Under the pieces are notes generated by a model that worked only from the letters and a program-made list of their open reading frames with translations, was not told the origin of the DNA and searched no databases. This document shows positions 52,417-62,284 of a stretch of 64,000 bases of DNA, in pieces. A program made the translations under genes and the position numbers. The stretch is from Calothrix sp. HK-06 (GTDB lineage: Bacteria > Cyanobacteriota > Cyanobacteriia > Cyanobacteriales > Nostocaceae). How positions within the stretch are numbered: position 1 is the stretch's first letter; every line of letters starts with the position of its first letter. The stretch is taken from positions 1 through 64,000 of the forward strand of contig NZ_MRCD01000038.1 in NCBI RefSeq assembly GCF_001904745.1, read 5' to 3'.

Positions 52417-52939
52417 TTGCGTCTGTATTAAAAGTTACTCAAACAAAAGATTAACAGAAGATTAATAAAAAATATACGCCCTACTGCAGTTGTACCTTGT
52501 TAAGAAAATGCGTAATTATACTAAGCTTTGCGTAGATAAATCAACTATGCGCGGCGCCTGCACATAAACCGAGTTGAAGTGCTGAATCCGCGTATTTTGA
52601 ATTCATTTGACTCCAAATTTTTTTCCTAACTGACAAGCGCAATTTGTTACGGTAGATAGCTTAATCATCTGTAAAATCTATATTAATTCCAGTTAATTAT
52701 TTTCTAGGTATTTAAATCATTTATTAATATATGGTTCGTAAAAATCAATATTATCACTTTATAACTAAAGGATGATGTTTTTAGCTAACTGTTATGTAGT
52801 AGGCACATGTAAAATGCGTTAGTTGCATTAAAATCATAGATAGTGACAAAAAGCTTTTATCTTAAGACTTATTTATAATCTTAGCTGCCTTCATTTGATT
52901 ACGAATAGTACTTATGCATTAAATGCATCATTAATATGA

Positions 52940-52972
52940 AGAAACCGGGTTTCTTATTAAAACCCGGTTTCT
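52940..52972 (-). terminator. GAAACC-type hairpin at the 3' end of the kdp operon
   Basis: AGAAACCGGGTTT (52940-52952) pairs perfectly with AAACCCGGTTTCT (52960-52972) across a 7-nt loop, just downstream of the kdpC stop. It combines two copies of the GAAACC repeat family and probably acts as a transcript end or stabiliser. Confidence 0.65.
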
Positions 52973-52981
52973 AGGATTTTG

Positions 52982-53587
52982 CTATTGATTTCGGCGTTGG
53001 TTAGAAACTCGTTCATTTAAATCGAGCGTATAGTTGAGTCTTAGAACATTTACACCAGGTTCGCCAAAAATACCCAGAAATCTATTGTCGGTTGAGCGAT
53101 TTATTAGTGGTATCACTTCTTCTGGTCGTATCCCGCGCGCTTTTGCTACCCGGTCGAGTTGTGCGCTTGCTGCTCGTAAAGAGATATGGGGGTCTAAACC
53201 AGAAGCAGAAGTGTAAATAAAGTCTCCTAGGGGTGATACGCTTTCATCACGTAGTTGATTTGCTGTATCGACGACACGCTTGAGTAAATCAGGATTGCTT
53301 GGAGCTAAGTTGCTGGCGCCTGATACTCCTGTTGGTCTACCTTGTTTGCCTTGGCTATAGCGAACTGCGCTAGGACGAGTATGAAAGTAACGCTCGGATG
53401 TAAATACTTGACCAATTAAAGATGAGCCGTATGGTTTGTCGTCTAAATTGTAAACAATAGTACCGTTCGCTTTTTCATGCAGCATTGGTAATTGTCCAAC
53501 GCCAAAAATTAGTAAGGGATATACAATACCTGTTATTAGCCATAAAATCACGCTAATGCGAATGGCTTTAAGAATATTTTGTAACAT
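52982..53587 (-). CDS. kdpC: Potassium-transporting ATPase subunit KdpC
   Basis: Small single-span subunit of the high-affinity K+-importing Kdp ATPase, stabilising the complex and probably assisting ATP binding. The 201-residue protein has the N-terminal helix ISVILWLITGIVYPLLIFGV, then GSSLIGQVFTSERYFHTRPS with the conserved S/T-x-x-Y-F-x-x-R-P, GASNLAPSNPDLLKRV and TSASGLDPHISLRAA (the S-x-S-G-L-D-P-H motif). It is the last gene of the operon; a 13-bp hairpin follows. It starts 6 bp after the kdpF-like gene. Confidence 0.96.
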   Translation of the reverse strand: MLQNILKAIRISVILWLITGIVYPLLIFGVGQLPMLHEKANGTIVYNLDDKPYGSSLIGQVFTSERYFHTRPSAVRYSQGKQGRPTGVSGASNLAPSNPDLLKRVVDTANQLRDESVSPLGDFIYTSASGLDPHISLRAASAQLDRVAKARGIRPEEVIPLINRSTDNRFLGIFGEPGVNVLRLNYTLDLNERVSNQRRNQ

Positions 53588-53593
53588 AATTAT

Positions 53594-53794
53594 TTAATAT
53601 CTATCGGGACGAAATACTACATCAAATAAATAAATTACTAACCCAAGAGTAATAATGCCAAGTCCAACAAGTGCATAAGTATGACGTGGTTCTAGCTTAC
53701 CTGTTGCGGCATAAACTACAGGTACAATGACTATATTAAAGCACGTTATAAAAAAAATTATAATCGGTAATTTTTTCCGACTGAAGTAGCTCAT
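53594..53794 (-). CDS. kdpF: KdpF-like small subunit (KdpG of cyanobacterial kdp operons)
   Basis: A 66-residue protein with two membrane helices: LPIIIFFITCFNIVIVPVVY (about residues 9-28) and ALVGLGIITLGLVIYLFDVV (about 41-60). The terminal FRPDRY echoes the end of KdpF, while the extra N-terminal helix recalls the kdpG frame described between kdpB and kdpC in Anabaena. Its position between kdpB and kdpC supports that reading. The start overlaps the kdpB stop by 4 bp (ATGA), so translation is coupled. Its role in complex stability is inferred from KdpF. Confidence 0.78.
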   Translation of the reverse strand: MSYFSRKKLPIIIFFITCFNIVIVPVVYAATGKLEPRHTYALVGLGIITLGLVIYLFDVVFRPDRY

Positions 53795-55866
53795 GCTAAT
53801 CCTATGATAGTAATAATAACGTCAAGAAACTTAATGACAATAAATGGTGCAATTACTCCCCCTAACCCATAAATCAATATATTCTGTTGTAATAATTGAT
53901 TTGCTGTTAGTGGTTGAAATTTTACTCCTTTTAATGCTAAAGGAATTAATGCCGGAATAATCAACGCATTATAAATCAATGCTGATAATACTGCCGAATT
54001 TGTACTGGTTAAACGCATAATATTTAAATCCTGTAAGTTTGTACTGGCAAATAATACAGGTATAATGGCAAAATACTTGGCGATATCATTGGCAATTGAA
54101 AAGGTTGTTAAGGCGCCACGTGTTATCAATAACTGCTTCCCAATTGCTACTATATCAATAAGCTTGGTAGGGTCTGAGTCTAAGTCCACCATATTAGCTG
54201 CTTCTTTAGCTGCTTGAGTCCCTGTATTCATCGCAACACCAACGTTTGCTTGTGCAAGTGCTGGTGCGTCGTTCGTCCCGTCTCCTGTCATTGCGACAAG
54301 CTTACCTTGCGCTTGTTCTTGTTGAATAACTTCGATTTTGTCTTCGGGTGTTGCTTCCGCAATAAAATCATCAACTCCAGCTTCACGTGCAATTACCGAA
54401 GCAGTTATTCTGTTATCTCCTGTTAACATTACAGTACGCACACCCATACGTCGCAATTGTTCAAAACGCTCGCGAATACCTGGTTTAACAATATCTTTGA
54501 GATAAATTACTCCATAAATTTCGCCGTCAACAGCAACAGCAAGCGGAGTTCCTCCTTGTTCAGAAACTCGTTGATAAGCTGTATCTAGTTCGGGTGAGTC
54601 ATAACCACTACGAGAGCGCACAAATCCTTTTATTGCTCCTACTGCTCCCTTTCGTATTTGACTGCCATCTGGTAAATTTGTCCCGCTCATACGAGTTTTA
54701 GCGGAAAATTCTACTCCTTGGGAATAACTAGTGTCAAAATCAATGATGGCGCCTAAACGTTCGGCTAATCGAACTATTGATTTTCCTTCTGGCGTATCGT
54801 CAAATATACTTGCCCATAATGCAACTTGAGCTATTTCTTGAATAGTATGGTTGTTAATAGGGATAAATTCTTCTGCCAGTCGATTGCCAAGTGTAATAGT
54901 ACCTGTTTTATCTAATACTAAAGTATTAACATCGCCACAAGCTTCGACTGCACGTCCAGAAGTAGCAATAACATTGAATTGAGCCACTCTATCCATACCA
55001 GCGATACCAATAGCACTGAGCAATCCACCAATGGTGGTAGGAATTAAAGCTACAAGTAAGGCTATCAATACAGGAACGCTAACGGGACTATTAACGTAAT
55101 AAGCCAACGCAGGCAGTGTTACTATCACAAAGACAAACACTAGTGTTAGAACAGCAAGTAGTACTGTTAGTGCAATTTCGTTGGGTGTTTTGCTACGTTC
55201 GGCGCCTTCGACTAAAGCAATCATTCTGTCTATGAAACCTTTACCTGGTTCGGCAGTAATACGAATAATTAACTCGTCAGAAATAATTCGCGTCCCTCCA
55301 GTTACAGAACTGGCAATATCTGAGCCAGATTCTTTTAAAACAGGCGCTGATTCACCAGTAATTGCCGATTCATCAACGCTTGCAACCCCCATCGTCACTT
55401 CTCCGTCAGCAGGAATAATATCACCGGCTGTGACATAAACGGTATCACCACGTTTCAAAGTTGTAGAAGAAACTTCTGTAATACTGCCATCAGGTGCAAG
55501 TTGTTTAGCAATTGTTTCAGATTTGCTAGAACGCAGTGCTGAAGCTTGTGCTTTACCACGTCCTTCTGCAAAAGCTTCGGCAAAGTTAGCAAATAAAACC
55601 GTTAAAAATAGAATTACAGTAACTAGTCCATTGAAAAGCTGCAAATTTTTACCCGTGACTGGCCCGAATAAATTTGGGTCAATAGTTACAGCTAAAGTAA
55701 TTAATGTTCCAATCCATACCATAAACATTACTGGGTTACGGATAGCTACTTTAGGATTCAGCTTGACAAAAGCATCTTTAACCGCGCGCGCGTAAAGCCC
55801 TTTATCATTGACTTTCGATTGCTTACGCGGGTTTTTACGGTCACCCGAACGATTACGTTGACGCAT
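53791..55866 (-). CDS. kdpB: Potassium-transporting ATPase ATP-binding subunit KdpB
   Basis: P-type ATPase catalytic subunit of the Kdp complex, 691 residues. After a basic N-terminus come the first helices, then the actuator TGES loop in VDESAITGESAPVLKE, the phosphorylation site DKTGTITLGNRLAEEF and the hinge MTGDGTNDAPALAQANVGVA. The Kdp-type sequences SAIGIAGMDRVAQFNVIATS and FSIANDIAKYFAIIPVLF are present. The gene starts 3 bp after kdpA ends and overlaps kdpF by 4 bp, so the four genes form one unit. Confidence 0.97.
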   Translation of the reverse strand: MRQRNRSGDRKNPRKQSKVNDKGLYARAVKDAFVKLNPKVAIRNPVMFMVWIGTLITLAVTIDPNLFGPVTGKNLQLFNGLVTVILFLTVLFANFAEAFAEGRGKAQASALRSSKSETIAKQLAPDGSITEVSSTTLKRGDTVYVTAGDIIPADGEVTMGVASVDESAITGESAPVLKESGSDIASSVTGGTRIISDELIIRITAEPGKGFIDRMIALVEGAERSKTPNEIALTVLLAVLTLVFVFVIVTLPALAYYVNSPVSVPVLIALLVALIPTTIGGLLSAIGIAGMDRVAQFNVIATSGRAVEACGDVNTLVLDKTGTITLGNRLAEEFIPINNHTIQEIAQVALWASIFDDTPEGKSIVRLAERLGAIIDFDTSYSQGVEFSAKTRMSGTNLPDGSQIRKGAVGAIKGFVRSRSGYDSPELDTAYQRVSEQGGTPLAVAVDGEIYGVIYLKDIVKPGIRERFEQLRRMGVRTVMLTGDNRITASVIAREAGVDDFIAEATPEDKIEVIQQEQAQGKLVAMTGDGTNDAPALAQANVGVAMNTGTQAAKEAANMVDLDSDPTKLIDIVAIGKQLLITRGALTTFSIANDIAKYFAIIPVLFASTNLQDLNIMRLTSTNSAVLSALIYNALIIPALIPLALKGVKFQPLTANQLLQQNILIYGLGGVIAPFIVIKFLDVIITIIGLA

Positions 55867-55869
55867 AAT

Positions 55870-57552
55870 TTATCTGGCAATTTTAAAGCCTTCGGCGATT
55901 GGACCTAGGGCGAGAACAGGGAAAAAGGTTAAAACTCCGAGTATGAGAATAACACCTGTGGTTACAGTTACAAACAGTGAAGTATCAGTTCGTAAGGTTC
56001 CTGGGGTTTTGGGAACAGCTTGTTTTTTCCCCATACTTTCGGCGAGTAATAAAATTGCAATAATTGGAATATATCGTCCAATTATCATGCTTACTGCTGC
56101 GCTTAAATTCCACCACAACGTATTATCATTCAAGCCTTCCAGCCCTGAACCATTATTAGCACTTGCTGATGCGTATTCATATACTACTTGTGAAATACCG
56201 TGAAATCCTGGGTTGCTAATTCCTGCTAATGTCTTGGGAAAAGCAAGGGTAATAGCACTGGGGATCAAGACAGCAATTGGATGAATCAATAGTATGAGAC
56301 TTGCGAGTACGATTTCACGCTGTTCTATTTTACGTCCCAAAAATTCTGGGGTACGTCCTACCATCAACCCTGTAACAAATACCGTCAAAATTACAAATAT
56401 AAATAAATATGCTGTTCCTGTACCTTGTCCACCCCAGACAATTTGTAGGAACATATTTAGTAAAGTTGAAAATCCACCTGCTGGCATAAGTGAATCATGC
56501 ATTCCATTGACGGCGCCGCACATTGTGGCAGTAGTTAGCACCGCCCATAATGCCGTTTGTGCCCAACCAAAACGTATTTCTTTACCTTCTAAATTTGGCT
56601 GTTCTATTCCAACGCTACTATTTATAAGTGGATTTCCTTGATATTCGCCAATTGCAGTTATTGCCACTAACACAACAAAGATTACAAATACCATCCAGTA
56701 CAGTAGCCAAGCTTGTTTAATATTATTGGCAAACACTCCATAGGTATAAATTAGTGCGCTGGGAATGCATACCATTGCAATTATTTCGATTAAGTTTGAT
56801 ATATTATTAGGATTTTCAAATGGATGTGCGGAGTTAGTAGCAAAGAAACCACCACCGTTTTCACCCAATTGTTTAATCATCTCGAACGATGCTATTGGTC
56901 CCCTAGCAATATACTGTCTGGCACCTTCAAGAGTTATTACTTCTTGGGTTGGTGCAAATGTTTGTGGTACACCTTGAGTTAGCAGTACTATTGCTCCAAC
57001 CAGCGAAAGTGGCAGCAATATCCGTGTAATTGCACGAGTTATATCTATATAAAAATTTCCTAGCTTTTTTCCAGTTAAACCACGAATAAAAGCAATGCCA
57101 ACAGCTAAACCAGTTGCAGCAGAAGTAAACATCAAAAATGTTAAAGCTGCTGTTTGACTGAAATAACTTAAAGTTGTTTCACCTGCATAATGCTGCTGGT
57201 CAGTGTTGGTGAGAAATGAAATCGTTGTATGCAGGGCAGTATCCCACCGCATGGCACCAAATTTGTTAGGATTGAGCGGAAGCGTGCGCTGGTTCATCAA
57301 TAATAGATAAACAAAGCTACCCATAAATATATTGGTATAAAAGACTGCCCGTGCGTACTGCCAACCTGTCATATCGTCACGGCGCCCAATACCTCCAAGA
57401 ATATATATAATTCTTTCGAGTGAATTTATGATTGGGTCGAGCAGTGTTCGTTGTCCCATAAACACCCTAGCGATGTACCTGCCAAGTAAGGGTGTTATGG
57501 CAATCACTATAAGTAGCGTTAACGCTATTTGTAATAATCCTTGTAGTAACAT
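55870..57552 (-). CDS. kdpA: Potassium-transporting ATPase potassium-binding subunit KdpA
   Basis: Channel-like K+-selective subunit of the Kdp ATPase, 560 residues with about ten membrane helices. Selectivity-filter segments typical of the SKT superfamily are visible: [11 protein letters not shown] near residue 115, [19 protein letters not shown] near 230, [20 protein letters not shown] near 345 and [17 protein letters not shown] near 465. It is the first gene of kdpABFC. No sensor kinase gene kdpD is found within the window, either downstream of kdpC or upstream of kdpA. The upstream gap (57553-57726) should carry the promoter. Confidence 0.97.
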   Translation of the reverse strand: MLLQGLLQIALTLLIVIAITPLLGRYIARVFMGQRTLLDPIINSLERIIYILGGIGRRDDMTGWQYARAVFYTNIFMGSFVYLLLMNQRTLPLNPNKFGAMRWDTALHTTISFLTNTDQQHYAGETTLSYFSQTAALTFLMFTSAATGLAVGIAFIRGLTGKKLGNFYIDITRAITRILLPLSLVGAIVLLTQGVPQTFAPTQEVITLEGARQYIARGPIASFEMIKQLGENGGGFFATNSAHPFENPNNISNLIEIIAMVCIPSALIYTYGVFANNIKQAWLLYWMVFVIFVVLVAITAIGEYQGNPLINSSVGIEQPNLEGKEIRFGWAQTALWAVLTTATMCGAVNGMHDSLMPAGGFSTLLNMFLQIVWGGQGTGTAYLFIFVILTVFVTGLMVGRTPEFLGRKIEQREIVLASLILLIHPIAVLIPSAITLAFPKTLAGISNPGFHGISQVVYEYASASANNGSGLEGLNDNTLWWNLSAAVSMIIGRYIPIIAILLLAESMGKKQAVPKTPGTLRTDTSLFVTVTTGVILILGVLTFFPVLALGPIAEGFKIAR

Positions 57553-57659
57553 TTATCTAGCTAATAGTTAATATTGGATATGAATAAATTGGATTTATTT
57601 ATTTGGCGCTCGCAGCAGATTATAACGGTAATGTTGGATTATATAGGGTTTTTTAGTTT

Positions 57660-57693
57660 AAGATTCTCGACTTCTTTAAAGTCGGGAATCTTA
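57660..57693 (-). terminator. Hairpin after the DUF1838 gene
   Basis: AAGATTCTCGACTT and AAGTCGGGAATCTT form a stem with one mismatch. It lies between the DUF1838 gene's stop and kdpA. It is a plausible terminator for the DUF1838 gene, insulating the kdp promoter. Confidence 0.55.
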
Positions 57694-57726
57694 ACACCCG
57701 CAACGCAATGTTAAAAAACATTTATA

Positions 57727-58566
57727 CTATATCAAACACGGTTCTTCAACAATTGGCGCCGGAAGTGGAAATTCTTCACCGCGTTGACATGCATCAAATT
57801 GCTCTTCAAAACGAGTCCAACTGGTAGCAATTGAGCGTTGTAACCTGCCAACGGGTGCTTCCTTGTATAAAGGCATACGCTCCTCAATTAGGGTTTTGAG
57901 CCGTGGATCCAACGCATTATAACTATCCAGTTTTACACCTGTATAGTTTAAAACAAGAAAGCCAGGTTTACCCTTCATTTTCATCCAAGGTTCCCAAGGT
58001 CCCATGCGGTAATAAGACAGTGAGACAGTACCAGAGTCTTCAGGTTTTAAAAAGTTCTCAGTTAGCAACCTTGTTGGGAAAAGATATTTGTAAGAATCTG
58101 CTGATTGAATATATTTCTCTGGAGAATAATCAGCAAATTTCGGATTTGTTGCTAAAGGGTTGGGTTTTTTCCAGTTAAAATCTAGAGAAATCGCACAAAC
58201 TTCGGGAGCAATATCAGCTTGAATTTGAGGAGGAATAGCCCATTCTTGGTAATCGTATGAACGGTGTAAGACGTTCCTAGTCTCCCCGCTCCAAGGATTT
58301 TGCCAATTTTTTAGCACTGAGTCCGTTTGAGGGTCTAGATAAAGCGTGATTTTACGGCTAACTAACGTCCAACACCCGGTTGCTTTATCTTGAACACATC
58401 GTGATATATCAACACCAAGGAAGTTAAATAAGTGAACAGGTTGCTCATCATCGAGAGGATGGGCATACATGGCACCCGTTGCTTCTAAGTAATGAGTTTG
58501 ACTATCATTGCTACAGCGAACTTTCACAAATTGCTCATCCGTAATAATTGACTTTGATAAGCTCAT
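57727..58566 (-). CDS. DUF1838 family protein
   Basis: A 279-residue soluble protein with no signal peptide. Recognisable features of the DUF1838 family are ATGAMYAHPLDDEQPVHLFN (about residues 30-49), GVDISRCVQ, LVSRKITLYLDPQTDSVLKN, WQNPWSGETRNVLH and the tail PLYKEAPVGRLQRSIATSWT. The biochemical function is not known. It lies 26 bp downstream of priA on the same strand, so the two may share a transcript, though a functional link is not obvious. Confidence 0.78.
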   Translation of the reverse strand: MSLSKSIITDEQFVKVRCSNDSQTHYLEATGAMYAHPLDDEQPVHLFNFLGVDISRCVQDKATGCWTLVSRKITLYLDPQTDSVLKNWQNPWSGETRNVLHRSYDYQEWAIPPQIQADIAPEVCAISLDFNWKKPNPLATNPKFADYSPEKYIQSADSYKYLFPTRLLTENFLKPEDSGTVSLSYYRMGPWEPWMKMKGKPGFLVLNYTGVKLDSYNALDPRLKTLIEERMPLYKEAPVGRLQRSIATSWTRFEEQFDACQRGEEFPLPAPIVEEPCLI

Positions 58567-58592
58567 ATTTATACCTACGATAGGGCTGGCAG

Positions 58593-61286
58593 CTAGATAA
58601 TATTCAATGGGTCAACATCGATTGTTAAACTTACTGAGTCCGGACAGATTTGGCGAATTTCATCCCAGTTTGGTAACTGTGGTAGAGCATCGGGTGCAAA
58701 TTTTACCATAATTTGCCAACGGTACCGATTTGCTACACGCATAATACTAGCAGGCGCCGGACCAAGTATCTCATAACTGTCCCCACCACGTAAAAATGCT
58801 GCGATAATTTCGGAAGCATTCGCTACTTGTACCGCATCCACACTACTCAAACGTAACAAAATTAACCGTCCAAACGGAGGATAGTTAAGTGCTTGCCGTT
58901 GCTCTAATTCAATAGCAGTAAAGGCTCTATAATCATGCCCACGTACTGCTTCAATAACCGGATGTTCTGGTGTATACGTTTGTAAAATTACACGTCCAGG
59001 TTCTTCGCCGCGTCCTGCACGTCCTGCTACCTGTGTTAAAGTTTGAAACGCGCGTTCGCTAGCACGATAATCAGATAAATGTAACAGTCCATCAGCAGCG
59101 ACAACTCCTACTAAAGTAACCTGTGGCAAGTCTAAACCTTTAGTAAGCATTTGTGTGCCTAACAAAATATCCGCTTCACCATTTATAAATTGTGTCAACA
59201 AATTACGATGGGCGCCTTTATTACTTGTAGTATCACTATCAAACCGAATTACACGTAGCTCTGGAAACTCTTTTGCTAGTTCCTGTGCAACTTTTTGTGT
59301 ACCACTACCAAAAAATTTAAACTTAGGTGAATCACATTGTGGACAGCTTCGCTCATGTGGGGTTACATAATTACAATAATGACACCTTAATAACTGCGGC
59401 GCCCCATACTCTGTTTGATGGTACGACAACGATACATCACAATGCGGACACTCCATTACATACCCACAACTACGACACGAAACAAAAGTACTATGCCCAC
59501 GTCGGTGGATGAATAAAATACCTTGTTGTTTTTTTTCTTGAAGTTGTATTAATGCGTCGGACAGTGTTCTGCTGAACATTGATTTATTGCCCTGCTGTAA
59601 CTCAGAGCGCATATCAATAATTTCTACAGGTGGAAGTGGACGTGAGTTCACACGTTCGGGCAAAGATAAATAAAGAGTTTTTTGCTGTTGCGAAGCTATT
59701 AGTGTTTCTAACGCAGGAGTTGCAGAACCTAAAACCAAGACACAATTTTCAAGTTCTGCACGCCAAGTAGCAACTGTACGCGCATGGTATGTAGGAATGG
59801 GAGAATCTTGTTTAAATGATGAATCGTGTTCTTCATCGAGGATAATTAAACCCAAGTTAGATAAAGGGGCAAATATAGCACTACGAGTACCAATTACTAC
59901 TTGTGGTTCTTTGTTCAACATTTGGCGCCATGCATCGTAACGTTCACCATCACTGAGTCCACTATGATAAACGCTAACTTTGCTACCAAAACGAGCGCGA
60001 AATCTATCAGTAAGTTGAGGTGTTAGCCCGATTTCAGGAACTAATACAAGAGCAGATTTTCCATTTTCGAGCAAAGGTGCTATTGCTTGCAAGTAAACTT
60101 CGGTTTTTCCTGAACCTGTTACTCCGTGTAGCAAAATAGTTCCTGTTTGGCTTTCTCTAATTTTTGCCAGCGCTTGAGTTTGGTCGTGTGTGAGGGTTTT
60201 TGCTGTGTCTGTTCCTGTTAAGCTACCTGCATTTTCATCGCTTTCGCTTCGTAATAGTTCCCTTTCTTCAATAACTATATAGCTTTTATTAGATAAAGAT
60301 TTTAATGTCGAAGTAGCGGCGCCGGTTATTTGTAATAATTCAGCCAACCATATTTCACCACCACGTCGTCGTAACACTTCCAAAACTTCGCGCTGACGAG
60401 TGGTAATATCACCCGTAAAGGAATAAGCAGTTAAAATTACAGCTTTTCGTAATTTAGGACGAACGGTTCTTGCTTGTTCTATGTATTTTTCGACTAAACC
60501 TAACTTGGCTAGTTCGCGCACAGCACGAGTTGCTCCCTGAACTTGTCGTTGCAGGAAAACTAAGCTGTAATCTCCTTCTGCTTGGTCTTGCAGAATTCTT
60601 AAAATTTTATTGAATGTGACATTATGTACTTGCTTCGTTGAGTTCTGGAATATCAATAAGCAAAGAATCGATATTAAATATTCACTGTCAATTAAGTTTT
60701 GTAAATAAAATAAGAGTAATACGATACAAGATTCTAAAGAAAAACCCTTTTTTTTAGCTTGATTAAATTTCTGAAATAGTGGCTGAGATTGTTCTTCGAC
60801 GGAATTTGTTAAAGTTGAAACTGCGGCGCCTGCAATGGTTAAACGGACGCGACGCTGTGACTTCGCGAGCAGTTTAGGTGGGAGTGCAGCGCGAATCACC
60901 TGAATTAAGGGTGTGTAATAATATTGTGATACCCGCTCCATCAGCTTCCAATAACTTTCTTGGAAGAAATGCTTATGAACAACATCTTCAACTTGCTTGA
61001 TTTTGTTCGTTTCTATACCTGATGGAGGGTTATTAATTACACGTATCGCGATGCCACCTACAACACAGGCGCCGAATGGCACGCTCAAAATATCACCGGG
61101 TTTAATATCCAACTCGGTTGGTATGAAATATGGGTAAAGTTTGTGTCCGTCCTTCGTTGCAAATTCAACCAACTCCGGTGGAATATCTACCAAAACTTCT
61201 ACCAAACGTTGCGTAACGGTATGGTATCTTCCCCCGACTTCGGCAACCTTCAATATGGTTGGGCTAGCAATGCTTGTGGTGTACAT
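58593..61286 (-). CDS. priA: Primosomal replication-restart helicase PriA
   Basis: Superfamily 2 DNA helicase that reloads the replisome at stalled forks. The 897-residue protein has the N-terminal DNA-binding domain (ELDIKPGDILSVPFGACVVG), Walker A LLHGVTGSGKTEVYLQAI, DEAH-type LGLIILDEEHDSSFKQ, the zinc cysteines CRSCGYVMECPHC and RCHYCNYVTPHERSCPQC, and motif VI GRAGRGEEPGRVILQT. It is longer than usual: residues about 172-225 form a hydrophobic, AT-rich insertion inside the winged-helix-flanking region (DNA about 60611-60773). The insertion keeps the frame. Confidence 0.95.
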   Translation of the reverse strand: MYTTSIASPTILKVAEVGGRYHTVTQRLVEVLVDIPPELVEFATKDGHKLYPYFIPTELDIKPGDILSVPFGACVVGGIAIRVINNPPSGIETNKIKQVEDVVHKHFFQESYWKLMERVSQYYYTPLIQVIRAALPPKLLAKSQRRVRLTIAGAAVSTLTNSVEEQSQPLFQKFNQAKKKGFSLESCIVLLLFYLQNLIDSEYLISILCLLIFQNSTKQVHNVTFNKILRILQDQAEGDYSLVFLQRQVQGATRAVRELAKLGLVEKYIEQARTVRPKLRKAVILTAYSFTGDITTRQREVLEVLRRRGGEIWLAELLQITGAATSTLKSLSNKSYIVIEERELLRSESDENAGSLTGTDTAKTLTHDQTQALAKIRESQTGTILLHGVTGSGKTEVYLQAIAPLLENGKSALVLVPEIGLTPQLTDRFRARFGSKVSVYHSGLSDGERYDAWRQMLNKEPQVVIGTRSAIFAPLSNLGLIILDEEHDSSFKQDSPIPTYHARTVATWRAELENCVLVLGSATPALETLIASQQQKTLYLSLPERVNSRPLPPVEIIDMRSELQQGNKSMFSRTLSDALIQLQEKKQQGILFIHRRGHSTFVSCRSCGYVMECPHCDVSLSYHQTEYGAPQLLRCHYCNYVTPHERSCPQCDSPKFKFFGSGTQKVAQELAKEFPELRVIRFDSDTTSNKGAHRNLLTQFINGEADILLGTQMLTKGLDLPQVTLVGVVAADGLLHLSDYRASERAFQTLTQVAGRAGRGEEPGRVILQTYTPEHPVIEAVRGHDYRAFTAIELEQRQALNYPPFGRLILLRLSSVDAVQVANASEIIAAFLRGGDSYEILGPAPASIMRVANRYRWQIMVKFAPDALPQLPNWDEIRQICPDSVSLTIDVDPLNII
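60611..60773 (-). other. AT-rich in-frame insertion within priA
   Basis: The segment encodes residues of unusual composition (CIVLLLFYLQNLI, SEYLISILCLLIFQN) between the normal N-terminal part and LRILQDQAEGDYS, where PriA proteins resume. It is visibly richer in A and T than the flanks. No target-site duplication was resolved by eye. Confidence 0.5.
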
Positions 61287-62284
61287 ATATATTATCTATT
61301 TATCAATGAATTATAATCCCAAATCTCATATCCTTCTAGATGATTTACCCTTGCCCCTCTCCCCTTTACCCTTTTCGCTTTTTTGACCTGACCGTTAACC
61401 ATTAACTAAATCATTAAAAATTGTAGTTATCAATACTTTCGCTTGTCATATTACTTGATAAGTTTCCTATACAAGTCAATTGCTTAAGCTCTCCGTTATT
61501 AATTGCATCGCCGCCATTACTTATTCATACTTATTTAGACGCAGATAAAATAACACGATAATGTTCGTAATTGCTTAGATTATTTTTTCTCCATATACTA
61601 AATAAGTAATAGCATCTTTTCCCTCCATCGGTAGATATTCAACCTTATTACGATATGAGAAGCTTTTATCTAGTAACTCTGAATGCCAAAGTTTAAACTG
61701 TCACATGGCAGCAAGTTAAAAATCATCAGAGAAGCACAGGATACAAAACTGTGTATCTTTGGAGCCACAAAGCATAAACTCTTAGTTATTCAAATAATTA
61801 TAGAAAAATTTAAGCATTGAGGAGTGGCAAAGGTATTTTTGTGTTAAGTGTATGCAATTTAGATTGAGGAGGATTTAACGTATTTGATGAATTTGAAGCA
61901 AAATTGAAACAGAAACTACAAATAAATTTGGATTACAGCACAACGTTTACAACCTGCAAGCGTTGATTAAAAAAAAAATTAACAGTTCGCGTTCAAATTA
62001 CCCAAAGCGTAAGCTCTGAATAGAACTTGACCTAAGTCAAAACAACTTACGTAGTAAATTTCACTAGTTATAGTGTAAAATCTAAAACTAGTGCTTAAAA
62101 GGACGCTAATAATTAACTTTTAGCTAAAGCATCTGTTTGAGAAAATAAACCAGGCGCACTTACTACTACTAAGTTTTTTAAGCGAGATAGTGATACCTGG
62201 ATACTCCAATCTACGTATTGCATAAATGCAGTAAAGCGCAAAAGTTATGTACCAATCGGAAGCAACCATTCCTCACATAAACCT
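61287..62284. other. Long gene-free leader region of a sigma factor gene
   Basis: About 1 kb between priA (minus) and the sigma factor gene (plus). It is AT-rich, with no coding frame supported by length and codon use, and no tRNA, riboswitch or strong hairpin recognised. It probably contains the divergent promoters and perhaps a long 5' leader for the sigma factor; an unannotated small RNA is possible but unproven. Confidence 0.45.

Larger units (their letters stand above)
52353..52981. other. Promoter region of amt and 3' flank of the kdp operon
   Basis: About 630 bp without a gene. It holds the NtcA-type box at 52403-52416, a GGCGCC site near 52552 and, next to kdpC, a strong hairpin (52940-52972). 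No other coding frame or RNA gene was recognised. Confidence 0.5.
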
